A stretch of 36,315 nt of DNA, taken from assembly GCA_937136425.1 (NCBI GenBank), contig CAKZON010000084.1, positions 1-36,315 of the forward strand, in the 5' to 3' direction. A model generated the notes under the pieces. The model saw nothing but the letters and a program-made list of their open reading frames with translations. It ran no database searches and had not been told where the DNA came from. Below, in pieces: positions 1 to 8,359 of the stretch; positions within the stretch are counted from its first letter, which is position 1; each line of letters opens with the position of its first letter. The position numbers and the translations under genes were made by a program. The stretch comes from an uncultured Crocinitomix sp. (GTDB lineage: Bacteria; Bacteroidota; Bacteroidia; Flavobacteriales_D; Crocinitomicaceae).

Positions 1-1294
1 GGTTCCTTCAAGCAAGATGAAAGAAGTTCAAATGCTTTATCATTTTCGCCAAGCCTTGCATACATTAAAAGCAAATAACCATTTGCTCTTACACCCACTT
101 TTTCCTTTGCTAGTTTAATTAATTCTGCAACACATTTTTCAGCGTTAACTGAATCATTTTTCAAGACATATGCTATTCCCGTTAGCCCCACTTTATCCGT
201 TTTTATAATACCTTCAGTGGGTAAATCATCAAAGTAAACCAATACTTCGTCTGGTTTGTTTAATTTAAGAAGACAGCAACATTTAATAGTATGTGCCAGA
301 ACATTTTTTGGATTGCTTTGAATACATTCATTCAATAAGACTAAGGCTCGTGAAAAATCCTTCGCCATATAATTGATGAAAGCTGCAGCAAAAAGTAATT
401 CATTAGATAAAGGATCCAAATTTCTAGCGATTTGGATATGCTCCATAGATTTTTCGGTCTTTTCTGAAAGTGCGTAAATCAGTGAAATAAATTGGTGTCC
501 AAGAGCAAAGCTTGGTTTTATTTCCAACGTTTTTGACGCTAATCGATAGGCTTCTCTATAATTCCAGTTTCTCCAAAAATGAATATTTGCCAATAAAAAA
601 TAAACATCAGGGGATTGGTTATTTAATTGAAGCGCTTTTTCTGAAAGTGAAGTGGCTTTTTCCCAAGATTCATTAGCCGGAATTATCCCTAACCCAGCAA
701 GAAAAGTAAAGCATTCAGAAAGTCCAACATAAGATTCTGCATGATCTGGATCTAAAGCAATGGCTTCTTCAAAGAAACCCATGCTTCGTTTAATATCCGT
801 TGGATTCCATTTTTGATAAAAATACTTGCCTTTTAAGTAAAGTTCATAAACCTCAAGGTTGTCGGTTTGTTTTTGAACCAATTTATCTTGTATGTCAAAA
901 TGACCAATGTTTTCGCGCAATTTTTCTGCAATAATCAAACTTATCTCGTCTTGTATTGCAAATATATTCTCCAATTTTCGATCCCAACTTTCAGACCAAA
1001 AATGATAATCATCTCTGGTGTCAATTAATTGGGCAGTAATTCTTAGCATATCTCCAGATAACCTAACACTGCCCTCAATAATGGTGGTAACCTTTAATTC
1101 CTTTCCTATTTCACGAATTGGAATATTTTTTCCTTTATAATGGAAGGATGAAGTACGAGAAGTTACTCTTAAAGCATCAATTTTAGCAAGTGCATTAATA
1201 ATTTCTTCAGTTATGCCATCACTAAAATACTCGTTATCAATATCAGAACTCATATTGACAAAGGGTAAAATAGCTATGGAATATTTTGACCTCA
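1..1294 (-). CDS. TolB-like/TPR protein, 3' end outside the window
   Basis: The frame opens at ATG 1294 (MRSKYSIAILPF) with an in-frame TAA just upstream, and runs open to the left edge, giving 431 codons without a stop. Residues 1-130 match the TolB-N/FlgO-like domain common in Bacteroidota and in adenylate-cyclase-associated proteins: ILPFVNMSSD near the start, then EYFSDGITEEIINAL, SRTSSFHYKGKNI, EGSVRLSGDMLRITAQL and HFWSESWDR. The rest is helical TPR repeats (for example ALQLNNQSPDVYFLLANIHF). In this family an enzymatic or DNA-binding domain (cyclase, LytTR, winged helix) often sits at one end. None is seen at the N-terminus and the C-terminus is missing, so the output activity is unknown. 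No signal peptide is visible. Domain assignment is secure; function is not. Confidence 0.85.
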
Positions 1295-1418
1295 TATTGG
1301 AATGAGAACAAATTTACATTCAAAATATAACTTTGGCTATAAATTAGATCACAGATTGAGTATTATCAAAGCTGCACCACAATTTAGTATGTAGATAGGA
1401 GCTACTAAACTTATTGCA

Positions 1419-1541
1419 TCACTTTTCCTTTTTAGATCTATTTTTATTTTGATATACTGCGGTAAACCAAAAAATACCAAAACTACCTAGTAAGAGGCCT
1501 AAACCTCCAAAAAATATTCCTATTGCACTTAAATATTCCAT
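1419..1541 (-). CDS. Small single-pass membrane protein, 40 aa
   Basis: ATG at 1541 and TGA at 1421-1419. The product starts MEYLSAIGIFFGG, has one strongly hydrophobic helix at about residues 5-30 that is rich in glycine (GGLGLLLGSFG), and ends in a lysine-rich tail (NRSKKEK), so the C-terminus should be cytoplasmic. It lies between the TolB-like/TPR gene and the 66-aa gene, all on the minus strand. No family is recognised. The amphipathic layout, clean start and fit between neighbours support a real gene, but a 41-codon frame can arise by chance. Confidence 0.5.
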   Translation of the reverse strand: MEYLSAIGIFFGGLGLLLGSFGIFWFTAVYQNKNRSKKEK

Positions 1542-1560
1542 TTCTATAAGTTTTACTTAT

Positions 1561-1761
1561 TTATACTAAATTACTGTGTAAATCATTAATAGCTTCAATT
1601 ACAGAGTAGCCGTACCCTTTAATGATTTCATGTTCGTTTTGATCAATTAGTGTAGCAATGTACTGATCATTTTTCCACTCAAATTTTAAATGCTTAAAAA
1701 CTGATTTAGCAGGTTTATCACTTAAACTTTCATAAAACTTCTCATCTAAAAATCTTTCCAT
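1561..1761 (-). CDS. Small conserved-looking hypothetical protein, 66 aa
   Basis: ATG at 1761, product MERFLDEKFYESLSD at the start. The middle and end (YIATLIDQ, then GYGYSVIEAINDL) resemble the beta-strand then GxG-x-S/T-xxEAI-xxL helix of HicB-like small domains, where a strand pair is followed by a helix that starts with EAI. This is a fold-level impression only, and no HicA-type toxin gene is adjacent. The next small gene begins 20 bp downstream on the same strand, so the two may be co-transcribed. The 187 bp upstream, to the LytTR gene, contain nothing else I can name. Confidence 0.5.
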   Translation of the reverse strand: MERFLDEKFYESLSDKPAKSVFKHLKFEWKNDQYIATLIDQNEHEIIKGYGYSVIEAINDLHSNLV

Positions 1762-1948
1762 TGTTACTCATTTAATGCTTTGATCAAAGTACGCTGCTCA
1801 ACTTTAATTGTTTGATGGTGCAAATGTAGATTGAATGCATCTATTAAAAGTTCTGATTTACATTTCGGAACTAATTTTTGATGTACGGCTTAAATCACGG
1901 AAAGGAAATTATTATTATTATATCATTCAATAATTGATCAATTATCTG

Positions 1949-2647
1949 CTAATTCAAAAATTCAGCAAAAAAGTCATCCTTATATTTTCTTCCGATCGGA
2001 ATTTCATTTCCATTGGTTAGTATTACAACATTTCCAGTTACTTTTTCAATATGATTCGTATTAATCATGAACGATTTATGAATTCGAAAGAATTGATTTT
2101 TGGGTAATTTATTTTCCCAATGTTTTATGGGATATGCAACAACCACGCGGTCGGTTTGTTTGTAAAGGCTTGTATAATCGCCCTCGGCTTTGATGTATAG
2201 AATTGATTTAATTTGAACCTTTAAATAATTATGCCCATCCTTTACAAAAAGAAAATCTTTGTTTTCCTGTTCAGTTTTTTCAGTTTGAGGTTCTTTATTT
2301 CTAGATTTCACCTTTTCTATACTGGCCAAAAAACGCGAATAGCTGAATGGTTTTAGTAAATAATCTACTACACTTAATTCGAACGCCTCAAGAGCATACT
2401 TTTCAAAAGCGGTAGTGAGTATAACCTGCGGAGGATTGTCCAGTAATTTTAGCATTTCCATGCCAGAAATTTTGGGTAAATGAACATCCAAAAAAATTAA
2501 GTCAATTCGTTCTGTTTTTATATATGAAATAGCGTCTAATGGACTAGAGAAAGTAGACTTAAGTTCTAGGCCTTCTGTATCAGAAATATACCTCTGAAGC
2601 AAGCGTTGTGCAGGTGGCTGATCCTCAACAATTATACATTTAATCAT
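1949..2647 (-). CDS. LytTR-family response regulator
   Basis: Cytoplasmic DNA-binding response regulator. Starting at ATG 2647 (MIKCIIVEDQPPAQ), it has 232 residues. A receiver domain covers about 1-118, with acidic pocket E8/D9, phospho-acceptor D54 in LIFLDVHLP, T79 and K99 in the YLLKPF motif. A LytTR DNA-binding domain covers about 130-230 (FLFVKDGHNYLKV, then IEKVTGNVVILTNGNEIPIGRKY). A TTG codon two residues upstream is possible, but the ATG lies directly before the conserved IIVED strand. The start overlaps the stop of the upstream LytS-type kinase gene by 8 bp, so the pair is translationally coupled. The divergent TonB-dependent receptor is the obvious candidate target. Confidence 0.93.
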   Translation of the reverse strand: MIKCIIVEDQPPAQRLLQRYISDTEGLELKSTFSSPLDAISYIKTERIDLIFLDVHLPKISGMEMLKLLDNPPQVILTTAFEKYALEAFELSVVDYLLKPFSYSRFLASIEKVKSRNKEPQTEKTEQENKDFLFVKDGHNYLKVQIKSILYIKAEGDYTSLYKQTDRVVVAYPIKHWENKLPKNQFFRIHKSFMINTNHIEKVTGNVVILTNGNEIPIGRKYKDDFFAEFLN

Positions 2648-3659
2648 CTGCAAGAGATATATTTAGTTCAACAATAAACTGGTCTTCATTTTTTTTGAGA
2701 CTAAGGCTATGCTCATTAGGATAAAGTAAGTCTAGTCTGTTTTTTACATTTTCCAACCCAATTCCATGACCTAAGCTATTGGTATTTGATTGACTGGTAA
2801 AATTATTGACGCATTTAAAATAAAGCAATTGTCCTTCCTGTTTAATGTCTACAGAAATATATAAACCGTTTGATATGCTGGAAGTACTATGTTTAAAAGC
2901 GTTTTCAACAAAAACGTTTAGCATTAATGGCGCTATGTTTAAATTATTCTCTTTACAAGAAATATTTATTTCTACATTACCACGTTCTTGAATTTGAAGT
3001 TCATATAAACTAACAAGGTCTTTTATATGCTTTATTTCCTTATTAAGCATCACATAGTCTTCTCTACAATCATAAAGCATGTAGCGCAGTACATTTGATA
3101 ATTGTAAAATTATTTCTGGAACTTGTTTAGAATTTTCTACAGCAAATGAATAGAGGTTGTTTAAATTATTGAATAGGAAGTGCGGATTAATTTGATTTTT
3201 TAAAAACTGCAGCTCGCTTTCTTGTACCAATTTTTGAAGTTGCTCAATTTGATATTGCTTTTTTCCCAAATCAAGTAATGCTTTAAAGCCTACTGGAATT
3301 AATATATAGGGCATAATTTCAGCCCAAGAATGAAAAAAGCCAAAGAAATGCCTTCCTCGTGTGTCTGGATAAAAGATTTGCTCAAGTACAAACTCCTCAA
3401 CTAAAATTGCTGCTGTTCCTACAACTAGTACACTGATTAAAAATAGAAGGTATTTTTTTTTATAAAAAAATGCTGGAAGAAATGCGTAATTAATAACAAT
3501 TGTTGCAATCACATAAACTATAAAGAAGAGAAAATTCGAAAATTCAAACGGGTCTTTCGTTTCACCAAAAGAATAAGAACAGAATAAAACCGCATAGAGT
3601 ACTATTTCTATTAGAAGATTGATTCTTAAATTATTGAATCCTTTAATGTAATTCTTCAT
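2640..3659 (-). CDS. LytS/YehU-type sensor histidine kinase
   Basis: Membrane histidine kinase of the His_kinase (PF06580) family, partner of the LytTR regulator. From ATG 3659 (MKNYIKGFNN) the protein has 339 residues with about four transmembrane helices in the first 140 (LLIEIVLYAVLF, FLFFIVYVIATIVINYAFL, YLLFLISVLVVGTAAIL, and one around IMPYILIPVGF). A short coiled coil then leads to the phospho-acceptor motif NPHFLFNNLN (H160). The ATPase domain shows the N-box VFVENAFKHS and the G-box GHGIGLENVKNRL. The frame is open further upstream to a TTG at 3779, which would add 40 hydrophobic residues. I prefer the ATG because it begins where family members usually begin. No periplasmic sensor domain is present. 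Confidence 0.9.
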   Translation of the reverse strand: MKNYIKGFNNLRINLLIEIVLYAVLFCSYSFGETKDPFEFSNFLFFIVYVIATIVINYAFLPAFFYKKKYLLFLISVLVVGTAAILVEEFVLEQIFYPDTRGRHFFGFFHSWAEIMPYILIPVGFKALLDLGKKQYQIEQLQKLVQESELQFLKNQINPHFLFNNLNNLYSFAVENSKQVPEIILQLSNVLRYMLYDCREDYVMLNKEIKHIKDLVSLYELQIQERGNVEINISCKENNLNIAPLMLNVFVENAFKHSTSSISNGLYISVDIKQEGQLLYFKCVNNFTSQSNTNSLGHGIGLENVKNRLDLLYPNEHSLSLKKNEDQFIVELNISLADD

Positions 3660-3803
3660 ATCCCCAAAATAAACACTTTTAAGAATGAAAACTGTTAAAT
3701 ACTTGCCGTAATTAATAATTAGTAGGTTGAATAGCAGAATTAGGGTGATAAACGACTTAGTGTTGTTTGACTGGTTCAATTCGTCGTATATCCAATATTT
3801 TTT

Positions 3804-3831
3804 TTTGTATGCTACTTGAAATATAGATTTG
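3804..3831 (+). promoter_or_regulatory. Promoter of the TonB-dependent receptor gene
   Basis: A perfect Bacteroidota -7 element, TAGATTTG (TAnnTTTG), lies at 3824-3831. A TTTG that could act as the -33 element lies at 3804-3807, which leaves a 16-bp spacer, shorter than the usual 19. The start codon of the receptor gene is 22 bp further on. It sits in the 194-bp divergent region between the LytS-type kinase and the receptor. Confidence 0.6.
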
Positions 3832-3833
3832 AA

Positions 3834-3850
3834 CTGTTAAAAAATAACAG
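3834..3850 (+). promoter_or_regulatory. Perfect inverted repeat in the receptor leader (candidate operator)
   Basis: CTGTTA-AAAAA-TAACAG is a perfect 6-bp inverted repeat around five A residues. It lies between the -7 element (3824-3831) and the start codon (3854), where a bound protein would block initiation or early elongation. The 3833-3841 part loosely resembles a LytTR half-site. Binding by the neighbouring regulator is inference. It could also be a small hairpin in the 5' leader. Confidence 0.4.
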
Positions 3851-3853
3851 CAT

Positions 3854-6220
3854 ATGAAGTTTATATTTTCGTTAATCGTCATTTTATTTTTAAGTTATGC
3901 TTTCGGACAGGATATAGAAGAAATGAGGGTTGGTGGGGTTATTGTGGATGCCCAAACTAAAACACCATTGGAGTTTTGTACAGTTAAATTGCTCAGTAAG
4001 ATAGACAGTTCATTTATTAATGGAACAACATCTAATACTAATGGAAATTTTGAATTAAATATATCAAACAATAAGGTAATGCTTAAGATTAGTTTTATTG
4101 GTTATACAGATTATTATTTGTCTGATTTTTCTTTGTTTAAAGATGAAACGGTAGATACAATTTATTTAAAATTAAATGCTGAACTATTGAACAATGTGGA
4201 GGTGATTGGAGAAAGATCTGAAATGACATTTAAACTTGATAAACGTATTTTTAATGTGGGCAGAGATTTAAGCCAATCTGGAGGCACAGCTATTGATATT
4301 TTAAATAATGTTCCTTCAGTAGAGGTAACTTTAGAAGGAGTTGTTCAGTTAAGAGGTAATTCAGGGGTGCAAATTTTGATTAACGGCAAACCTTCAGTGT
4401 TGGCAAGCGGAAGTTCAAATGCCCTAGGTTCAATTACAGCTGACATGATTGACCGAATAGAGGTTATAACAAGCCCTTCTGCTAAATATGATGCGGAAGG
4501 AACTGTTGGAATTATTAATATTGTTTTAAAAGAAACTCAAAAAAAAGGATTAAATGGTTCTATAACCGCAAATGTTGGTTATCCTAATAATCATAGTTTA
4601 GGTGTAAGTGCTAGTTATCGTTCTGAAAAAATTAATTTATTTGGACAATTAGGAATTGGTAATAGAAGGTTTGTTTCTATTGATACGAGTGTTAATAGGA
4701 GCATCAATGACGATTTAACAAACGTTTTTTCGACTTACGGTAATAGCCAAAAAAATGAAACATTTGCGAATGTTCGACTAGGAAGTGATTTTTATCTTAA
4801 TAAATTCAATACCATAACTTTATCAGGCCATTATGCTTACGAATTAGAAGCAGAATATGCAGATATTCAATACTTTTCTAATACGAATGATGTTCTTGAA
4901 TCTAATTTTTTAAGGAATGAAAGTACGGATGCTACAAACCCTAAATATCAGTTTGACCTAAATTATCAAAAGAAATTTCAACGTCATAAAGAGCAAGTGT
5001 TGGATGTAAGTGCTGTAGGCTCATTTTTTGGTAAAGACAAAATGTCAGAATTTGATAATGTTTTGATAGCAGGCGAAGACATTGGATTTGACCAACAGAC
5101 ACAAATTAATTTTAAAGATCAAAACTATACGTTTAAAATTGACTATGCGCATCCATTTAAAGAAAAATGGGTTTGGGAAATTGGTAGCAAATATGAGGTG
5201 AATTTTAATAGTAATTTGACAGAGGTGTCCAACTTTAAAGATGAAGCATGGCAGCACGACACGCTATTGTCTGGAGATTTTAATTATCAATTAGGTGTTT
5301 TTGCAAATTATTCAACACTGTCCTACGAAGGTGATAAATGGGGCATAAAAGGAGGTGTTCGGTATGAACAAACAGATGCTAAAGCAAATCAGGCGGAACA
5401 AGAATTGGGGCAATGGAACTACACCAATTTTTTTCCATCATTGCACACCTCTTATAAGGTTTCAAAGTTTACATCATTTCAATTGGGATATTCAAGAAGG
5501 ATAAATAGACCACATCTATTTAATCTTAGTCCGTTCTTTTCATTTAGAGATAATTTTAATTTGTCCGTTGGTAATCCTGAGTTACAACCTGAGTTTTCAA
5601 ATTTATTTGAATTAACGGCTGTTCAAAATTGGAAAAAAACAAGTTTAAATGCCTCTCTCTATCATTCTCAAACAACTGATGTAATTGAAGACGTGGTTAG
5701 TATTACTGGGAACCAAACAATTCGATTTCCAGAAAATATTGGAACCGCAAACACATCTGGATTAGAGCTTAATTTAAAATATTCACCACAGAAGTGGGTT
5801 TCTATTTTGATTGACGGAAACGTTGCTTATTTCAACAGAAAAGGAACTTATGAAAATCAATCATTTGACTTTAATAATTATAAATGGTCGAGTAGGGCAA
5901 ACTTAAAATTTAAAATGCCAGCAGATATAGAAATGCAATTTAGTTTGAATTACCGCTCGCGTGTTCAAAACGTATTTACAGAAAGACGAGGTTATTTTTA
6001 TGTTGACAGCGGTATCCGAAAAAAGATTATGAAAGGTAAGTTTATATTGAATTTGAGTGTAAGAGATGTTTTTAATTCAAGAATAAATAAAAGCTATACC
6101 GTTCGCACAAGCAGTTCATTGTATTCGCGAAGTCAAAGAGGGAGATATATTGTATTTGGAGTGAGTTACAATTTTGGAAAAGGAGAGGCAATGGAATTTT
6201 CTGGACAAAAAATGTTTTAA
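3854..6220 (+). CDS. TonB-dependent receptor with N-terminal CarboxypepD_reg-like domain
   Basis: Outer-membrane active transporter, 788 residues. A signal peptide covers residues 1-18 (ending SYAFGQ). A carboxypeptidase-regulatory-like beta-sandwich follows at about 26-110 (GGVIVDAQTKTPLEFCTVKL). The plug domain is at about 120-225, with VPSVEVTLEGVVQLRGN, ILINGKPS, and IDRIEVITSPSAKYDAEGTVGIINI. The remainder is a beta-barrel of the outer-membrane-barrel family 3 type (PF14905-like), with a SRRINRPHLFNLSPF segment near residue 550 and final strands around YIVFGVSYNFGKG. No SusD partner is adjacent, so this is not a classical polysaccharide-utilisation pair. A haem-binding protein gene starts 38 bp downstream and is probably co-transcribed. 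The substrate cannot be read from sequence. Confidence 0.93.
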   Translation: MKFIFSLIVILFLSYAFGQDIEEMRVGGVIVDAQTKTPLEFCTVKLLSKIDSSFINGTTSNTNGNFELNISNNKVMLKISFIGYTDYYLSDFSLFKDETVDTIYLKLNAELLNNVEVIGERSEMTFKLDKRIFNVGRDLSQSGGTAIDILNNVPSVEVTLEGVVQLRGNSGVQILINGKPSVLASGSSNALGSITADMIDRIEVITSPSAKYDAEGTVGIINIVLKETQKKGLNGSITANVGYPNNHSLGVSASYRSEKINLFGQLGIGNRRFVSIDTSVNRSINDDLTNVFSTYGNSQKNETFANVRLGSDFYLNKFNTITLSGHYAYELEAEYADIQYFSNTNDVLESNFLRNESTDATNPKYQFDLNYQKKFQRHKEQVLDVSAVGSFFGKDKMSEFDNVLIAGEDIGFDQQTQINFKDQNYTFKIDYAHPFKEKWVWEIGSKYEVNFNSNLTEVSNFKDEAWQHDTLLSGDFNYQLGVFANYSTLSYEGDKWGIKGGVRYEQTDAKANQAEQELGQWNYTNFFPSLHTSYKVSKFTSFQLGYSRRINRPHLFNLSPFFSFRDNFNLSVGNPELQPEFSNLFELTAVQNWKKTSLNASLYHSQTTDVIEDVVSITGNQTIRFPENIGTANTSGLELNLKYSPQKWVSILIDGNVAYFNRKGTYENQSFDFNNYKWSSRANLKFKMPADIEMQFSLNYRSRVQNVFTERRGYFYVDSGIRKKIMKGKFILNLSVRDVFNSRINKSYTVRTSSSLYSRSQRGRYIVFGVSYNFGKGEAMEFSGQKMF

Positions 6221-6258
6221 TAAATTAGAGAGGAATTCTTGTAACAAAACAGTTAATT

Positions 6259-6705
6259 ATGAAAAAGCGAAATAAAATCTTTTTAGGTATCATTATTATT
6301 TTAGGAATAATGCAACTCTTTGGACCAACTAAGAACCTAGGATCAGAAGACGACTTGGCAACTTTTATAAATGAAACGCAACCTAGCGCAGAAGTTCAAG
6401 GGCTACTTAAAAACTCATGTTATGATTGTCATAGTAGTAAGACAGAATATGCTTGGTATAATAATATTACTCCAATTAACTATTGGGTAAATCATCACAT
6501 TGAAGAGGGAAAAGAGGAATTGAATTTTTCTGAATGGGGTACTTACTCAATTAAAAAGAAAAAGCATAAAATGAAAGAAATATCAGAGGAGGTAGAAGAA
6601 AAGCATATGCCTATTTCATCCTATTTGATTATGCACGGAGATGCTGATTTAAGTGATGCAGAAATTAAACTGATAGAAGATTGGACGAAGGCTTATACTG
6701 ATTGA
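6259..6705 (+). CDS. Haem-binding domain protein (c-type CxxCH), membrane-anchored
   Basis: 148-residue protein with an N-terminal membrane anchor at about residues 7-21 (IFLGIIIILGIMQLFG), then a periplasmic domain with a single c-type haem motif C54-YD-C57-H58. The surroundings (SCYDCHSSKTEYAWYNNITPI at 53-73, then WVNHHIEEGKEELNFSEW) are typical of the small Haem_bd (PF14376) family of Bacteroidota. The region near MPISSYLIMHGDADLS is also family-like and may supply the distal haem ligand. It is probably an electron carrier or haem sensor. It follows the receptor gene closely on the same strand, and the link to receptor function is inference. Confidence 0.88.
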   Translation: MKKRNKIFLGIIIILGIMQLFGPTKNLGSEDDLATFINETQPSAEVQGLLKNSCYDCHSSKTEYAWYNNITPINYWVNHHIEEGKEELNFSEWGTYSIKKKKHKMKEISEEVEEKHMPISSYLIMHGDADLSDAEIKLIEDWTKAYTD

Positions 6706-6860
6706 AATAAAAATAAGGATTAGCTTCATTTAAGGAAAATATCTGGTAGAATAACGTCGTTTTTAAGAGATAACACTTTAAATAGACTTACCTTGTAATA
6801 AATCTAGTTGAAATAGGTCTATGTAAATAGAATGACTTCTCTCAAACCTTTCTTAAAAAA

Positions 6861-7421
6861 ATGAAACTCTATATAAAATACATGGTAAGCTTAAGGTGCA
6901 AGTTGTATGTTCAGCATGAACTTAAAAAACTAGGCTTTCAATACGCCATTGTTGATCTAGGGGTGGTAGAAGTTTTTAATGAAATGCGACATTCTCAAAT
7001 AACTGCTTTTAAGGAGGCTCTTTTGACAGTTGGGTTAGAATTAATGGATGATAAAAAGAGTATACTGATCGAAAAAATTAAGAACACCATTATTGAAATG
7101 ATCCACCAAAATGATACATTGCCTAAAGTGAATTACTCTGAGTTTATCAGTGAAAAATTAGGGTATGATTACACTTATCTCGCTAACACTTTTTCAGAAG
7201 TAAAAGGAATGACCATTCAACATTTTATTATTGCTCATAAAATTGAAAAGGTAAAAGAATTATTGTTATATGATGAACTTAGTTTGACTGAAATTTCTTA
7301 TAAATTACACTACAGCAGTGTCTCACACCTTTCGAATCAGTTCAAGAAAGTTACAGGTCTTACACCAACTTATTATAAAAAAATAAAGGAAAAAAGGAGA
7401 GGAAACTTGGAAAACATGTGA
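6861..7421 (+). CDS. AraC-family regulator with HMA-like N-terminal domain
   Basis: 186 residues. The C-terminal half (about 85-178) is an AraC-type double helix-turn-helix: FISEKLGYDYTYLANTFSEVKG, then LSLTEISYKLHYSSVSHLSNQFKKVTGLTPTYYKK split across the second HTH. The N-terminal about 70 residues (MKLYIKYMVSLRC, then LKKLGF and VDLGVVEV) look like the ferredoxin-like HMA fold, where many Bacteroidota relatives carry a metal-binding CxxC in a MVCxRC motif. Here the first cysteine is serine (MVSLRC), leaving only C13, so classical two-cysteine metal binding is unlikely. Such regulators often sit near heavy-metal genes; none is present here. The 155 bp upstream show no clear -7 element. Confidence 0.85.
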   Translation: MKLYIKYMVSLRCKLYVQHELKKLGFQYAIVDLGVVEVFNEMRHSQITAFKEALLTVGLELMDDKKSILIEKIKNTIIEMIHQNDTLPKVNYSEFISEKLGYDYTYLANTFSEVKGMTIQHFIIAHKIEKVKELLLYDELSLTEISYKLHYSSVSHLSNQFKKVTGLTPTYYKKIKEKRRGNLENM

Positions 7422-7544
7422 TTTGTATAAGTTTAAAAATTTGAGATATAACAAATTATTAGGGTGGAAAAACGATATTTGCGTACTGAATAATACCTAA
7501 TCAAACTGATTTGACAATGACAGGAAAATAATAGGAATTCCGCT

Positions 7545-7558
7545 TTGATCATAATCAA
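7545..7558. promoter_or_regulatory. Perfect FNR/CRP-type box
   Basis: TTGATCATAATCAA matches the FNR consensus TTGAT-N4-ATCAA at all ten specified positions. It lies in the 313-bp gap between the AraC gene and the first small gene, about 177 bp before that gene's start codon. A redox- or oxygen-responsive CRP/FNR regulator is the likely binder; none is encoded in the window. No TAnnTTTG element follows at a classical distance, so the promoter itself is not located. Confidence 0.6.
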
Positions 7559-7621
7559 AAATAGAGTGCAACTTTTATTAGAGAGGATTGTGAGTAGTCG
7601 TTAGGAATTCAAACAAATTAA

Positions 7622-7644
7622 GGATTAGTAAATAGTTCTAATCC
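7622..7644. repeat. Inverted repeat in the leader of the small-gene cluster
   Basis: GGATTAG (7622-7628) and CTAATCC (7638-7644) are perfectly complementary around a 9-nt spacer. The repeat lies between the FNR-type box and the 66-aa gene. There is no T-run, so it is more likely an operator or leader hairpin than a terminator. The rest of the 7422-7734 gap holds nothing else I can name. Confidence 0.35.
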
Positions 7645-7734
7645 AGATCAAATTAGCAAGTTGGAAGTCAGGATTAAATATGCTAAAATGGCTTAGATAT
7701 ACAAAAAATACATGAACCGAAAATACAATAAATT

Positions 7735-7935
7735 ATGGTAAATGTGCATAAAGAAGGAGATAGTGTTTACGCAAAAGTTGACCCTACTGTAGAATTGACA
7801 GTAAGACGATTTATAAAAGACATTTATTATTGTCAAATAAAGGGCAATGGAGAGGCAAAGGATTTAGTCTATTTTGAGCATGAATTAGTGGCTAAAAATA
7901 TAATTAAAAAGTTAGTCCCGTTTCAGTTTTTTTAA
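7735..7935 (+). CDS. Small conserved-type protein, 66 aa (VYAK/YFE family, copy 1)
   Basis: Product begins MVNVHKEGDSVYAKVDPTVE. It is paralogous to the 72-aa protein encoded at 8360: GDSVYAK aligns with GETVYLK, LTVRRFIKDIYYCQI with LKIVRRLGVRYFCIT, and LVYFEHELV with IMYLEDDLI. The pattern (G-D/E-x-V-Y-x-K, strand RR...YxC, then Y-F/L-E-x-D/E-L) suggests a small all-beta SH3-like barrel such as DUF2158-type proteins. Similar short proteins occur widely in Bacteroidota, but no function is known to me. It is the first gene behind the FNR-type box, which suggests expression under low oxygen or redox stress (inference). Confidence 0.65.
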   Translation: MVNVHKEGDSVYAKVDPTVELTVRRFIKDIYYCQIKGNGEAKDLVYFEHELVAKNIIKKLVPFQFF

Positions 7936-8098
7936 TGTAGGAATAAGCTCTATTTGTCGTTAAGAAATGTAAGGGATATACTTCAAGTCTCGTTTGATTT
8001 TTTCAGATTACAACTCACAAGTTAATTTTTATTCTTACTATCTATTGAGAAGCGTGTTAAAGTATCTCAATGATAAAATATACAGAAAGAATTATAAA

Positions 8099-8341
8099 AT
8101 GAAATATGAAATTTGGTTGACTTATGAGGACATGTCAATCGCAATACAAGTTAAAAAAGATAGATACCATTGTAGTGAGTATGGATTAGATCATTCGCAC
8201 AAGCTAAATCTTAAAATTTGCTCGAGTACATTAGAGTTAAAATTCTTCCTTTTGTCTTTCCCAAGCCCTCCAAAGCAACAAATTTTGGCTTTTATCAACC
8301 TTCTGGAAAACAATAAAATTGGAGAAATTAATCGGAAATAA
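8099..8341 (+). CDS. Hypothetical protein, about 80 aa
   Basis: From ATG 8099 the product begins MKYEIWLTYEDMSIAIQVKK and has 80 residues; the frame stays open upstream to a TTG at 7994, which would make 115 residues. The ATG start is preferred because it opens directly into an alternating beta-strand pattern. No domain is recognised. It lies between the two paralogous small genes, 18 bp before the second, and is probably in the same transcript. Confidence 0.45.
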   Translation: MKYEIWLTYEDMSIAIQVKKDRYHCSEYGLDHSHKLNLKICSSTLELKFFLLSFPSPPKQQILAFINLLENNKIGEINRK

Positions 8342-8359
8342 TCGACGGAAAAGAACGTG

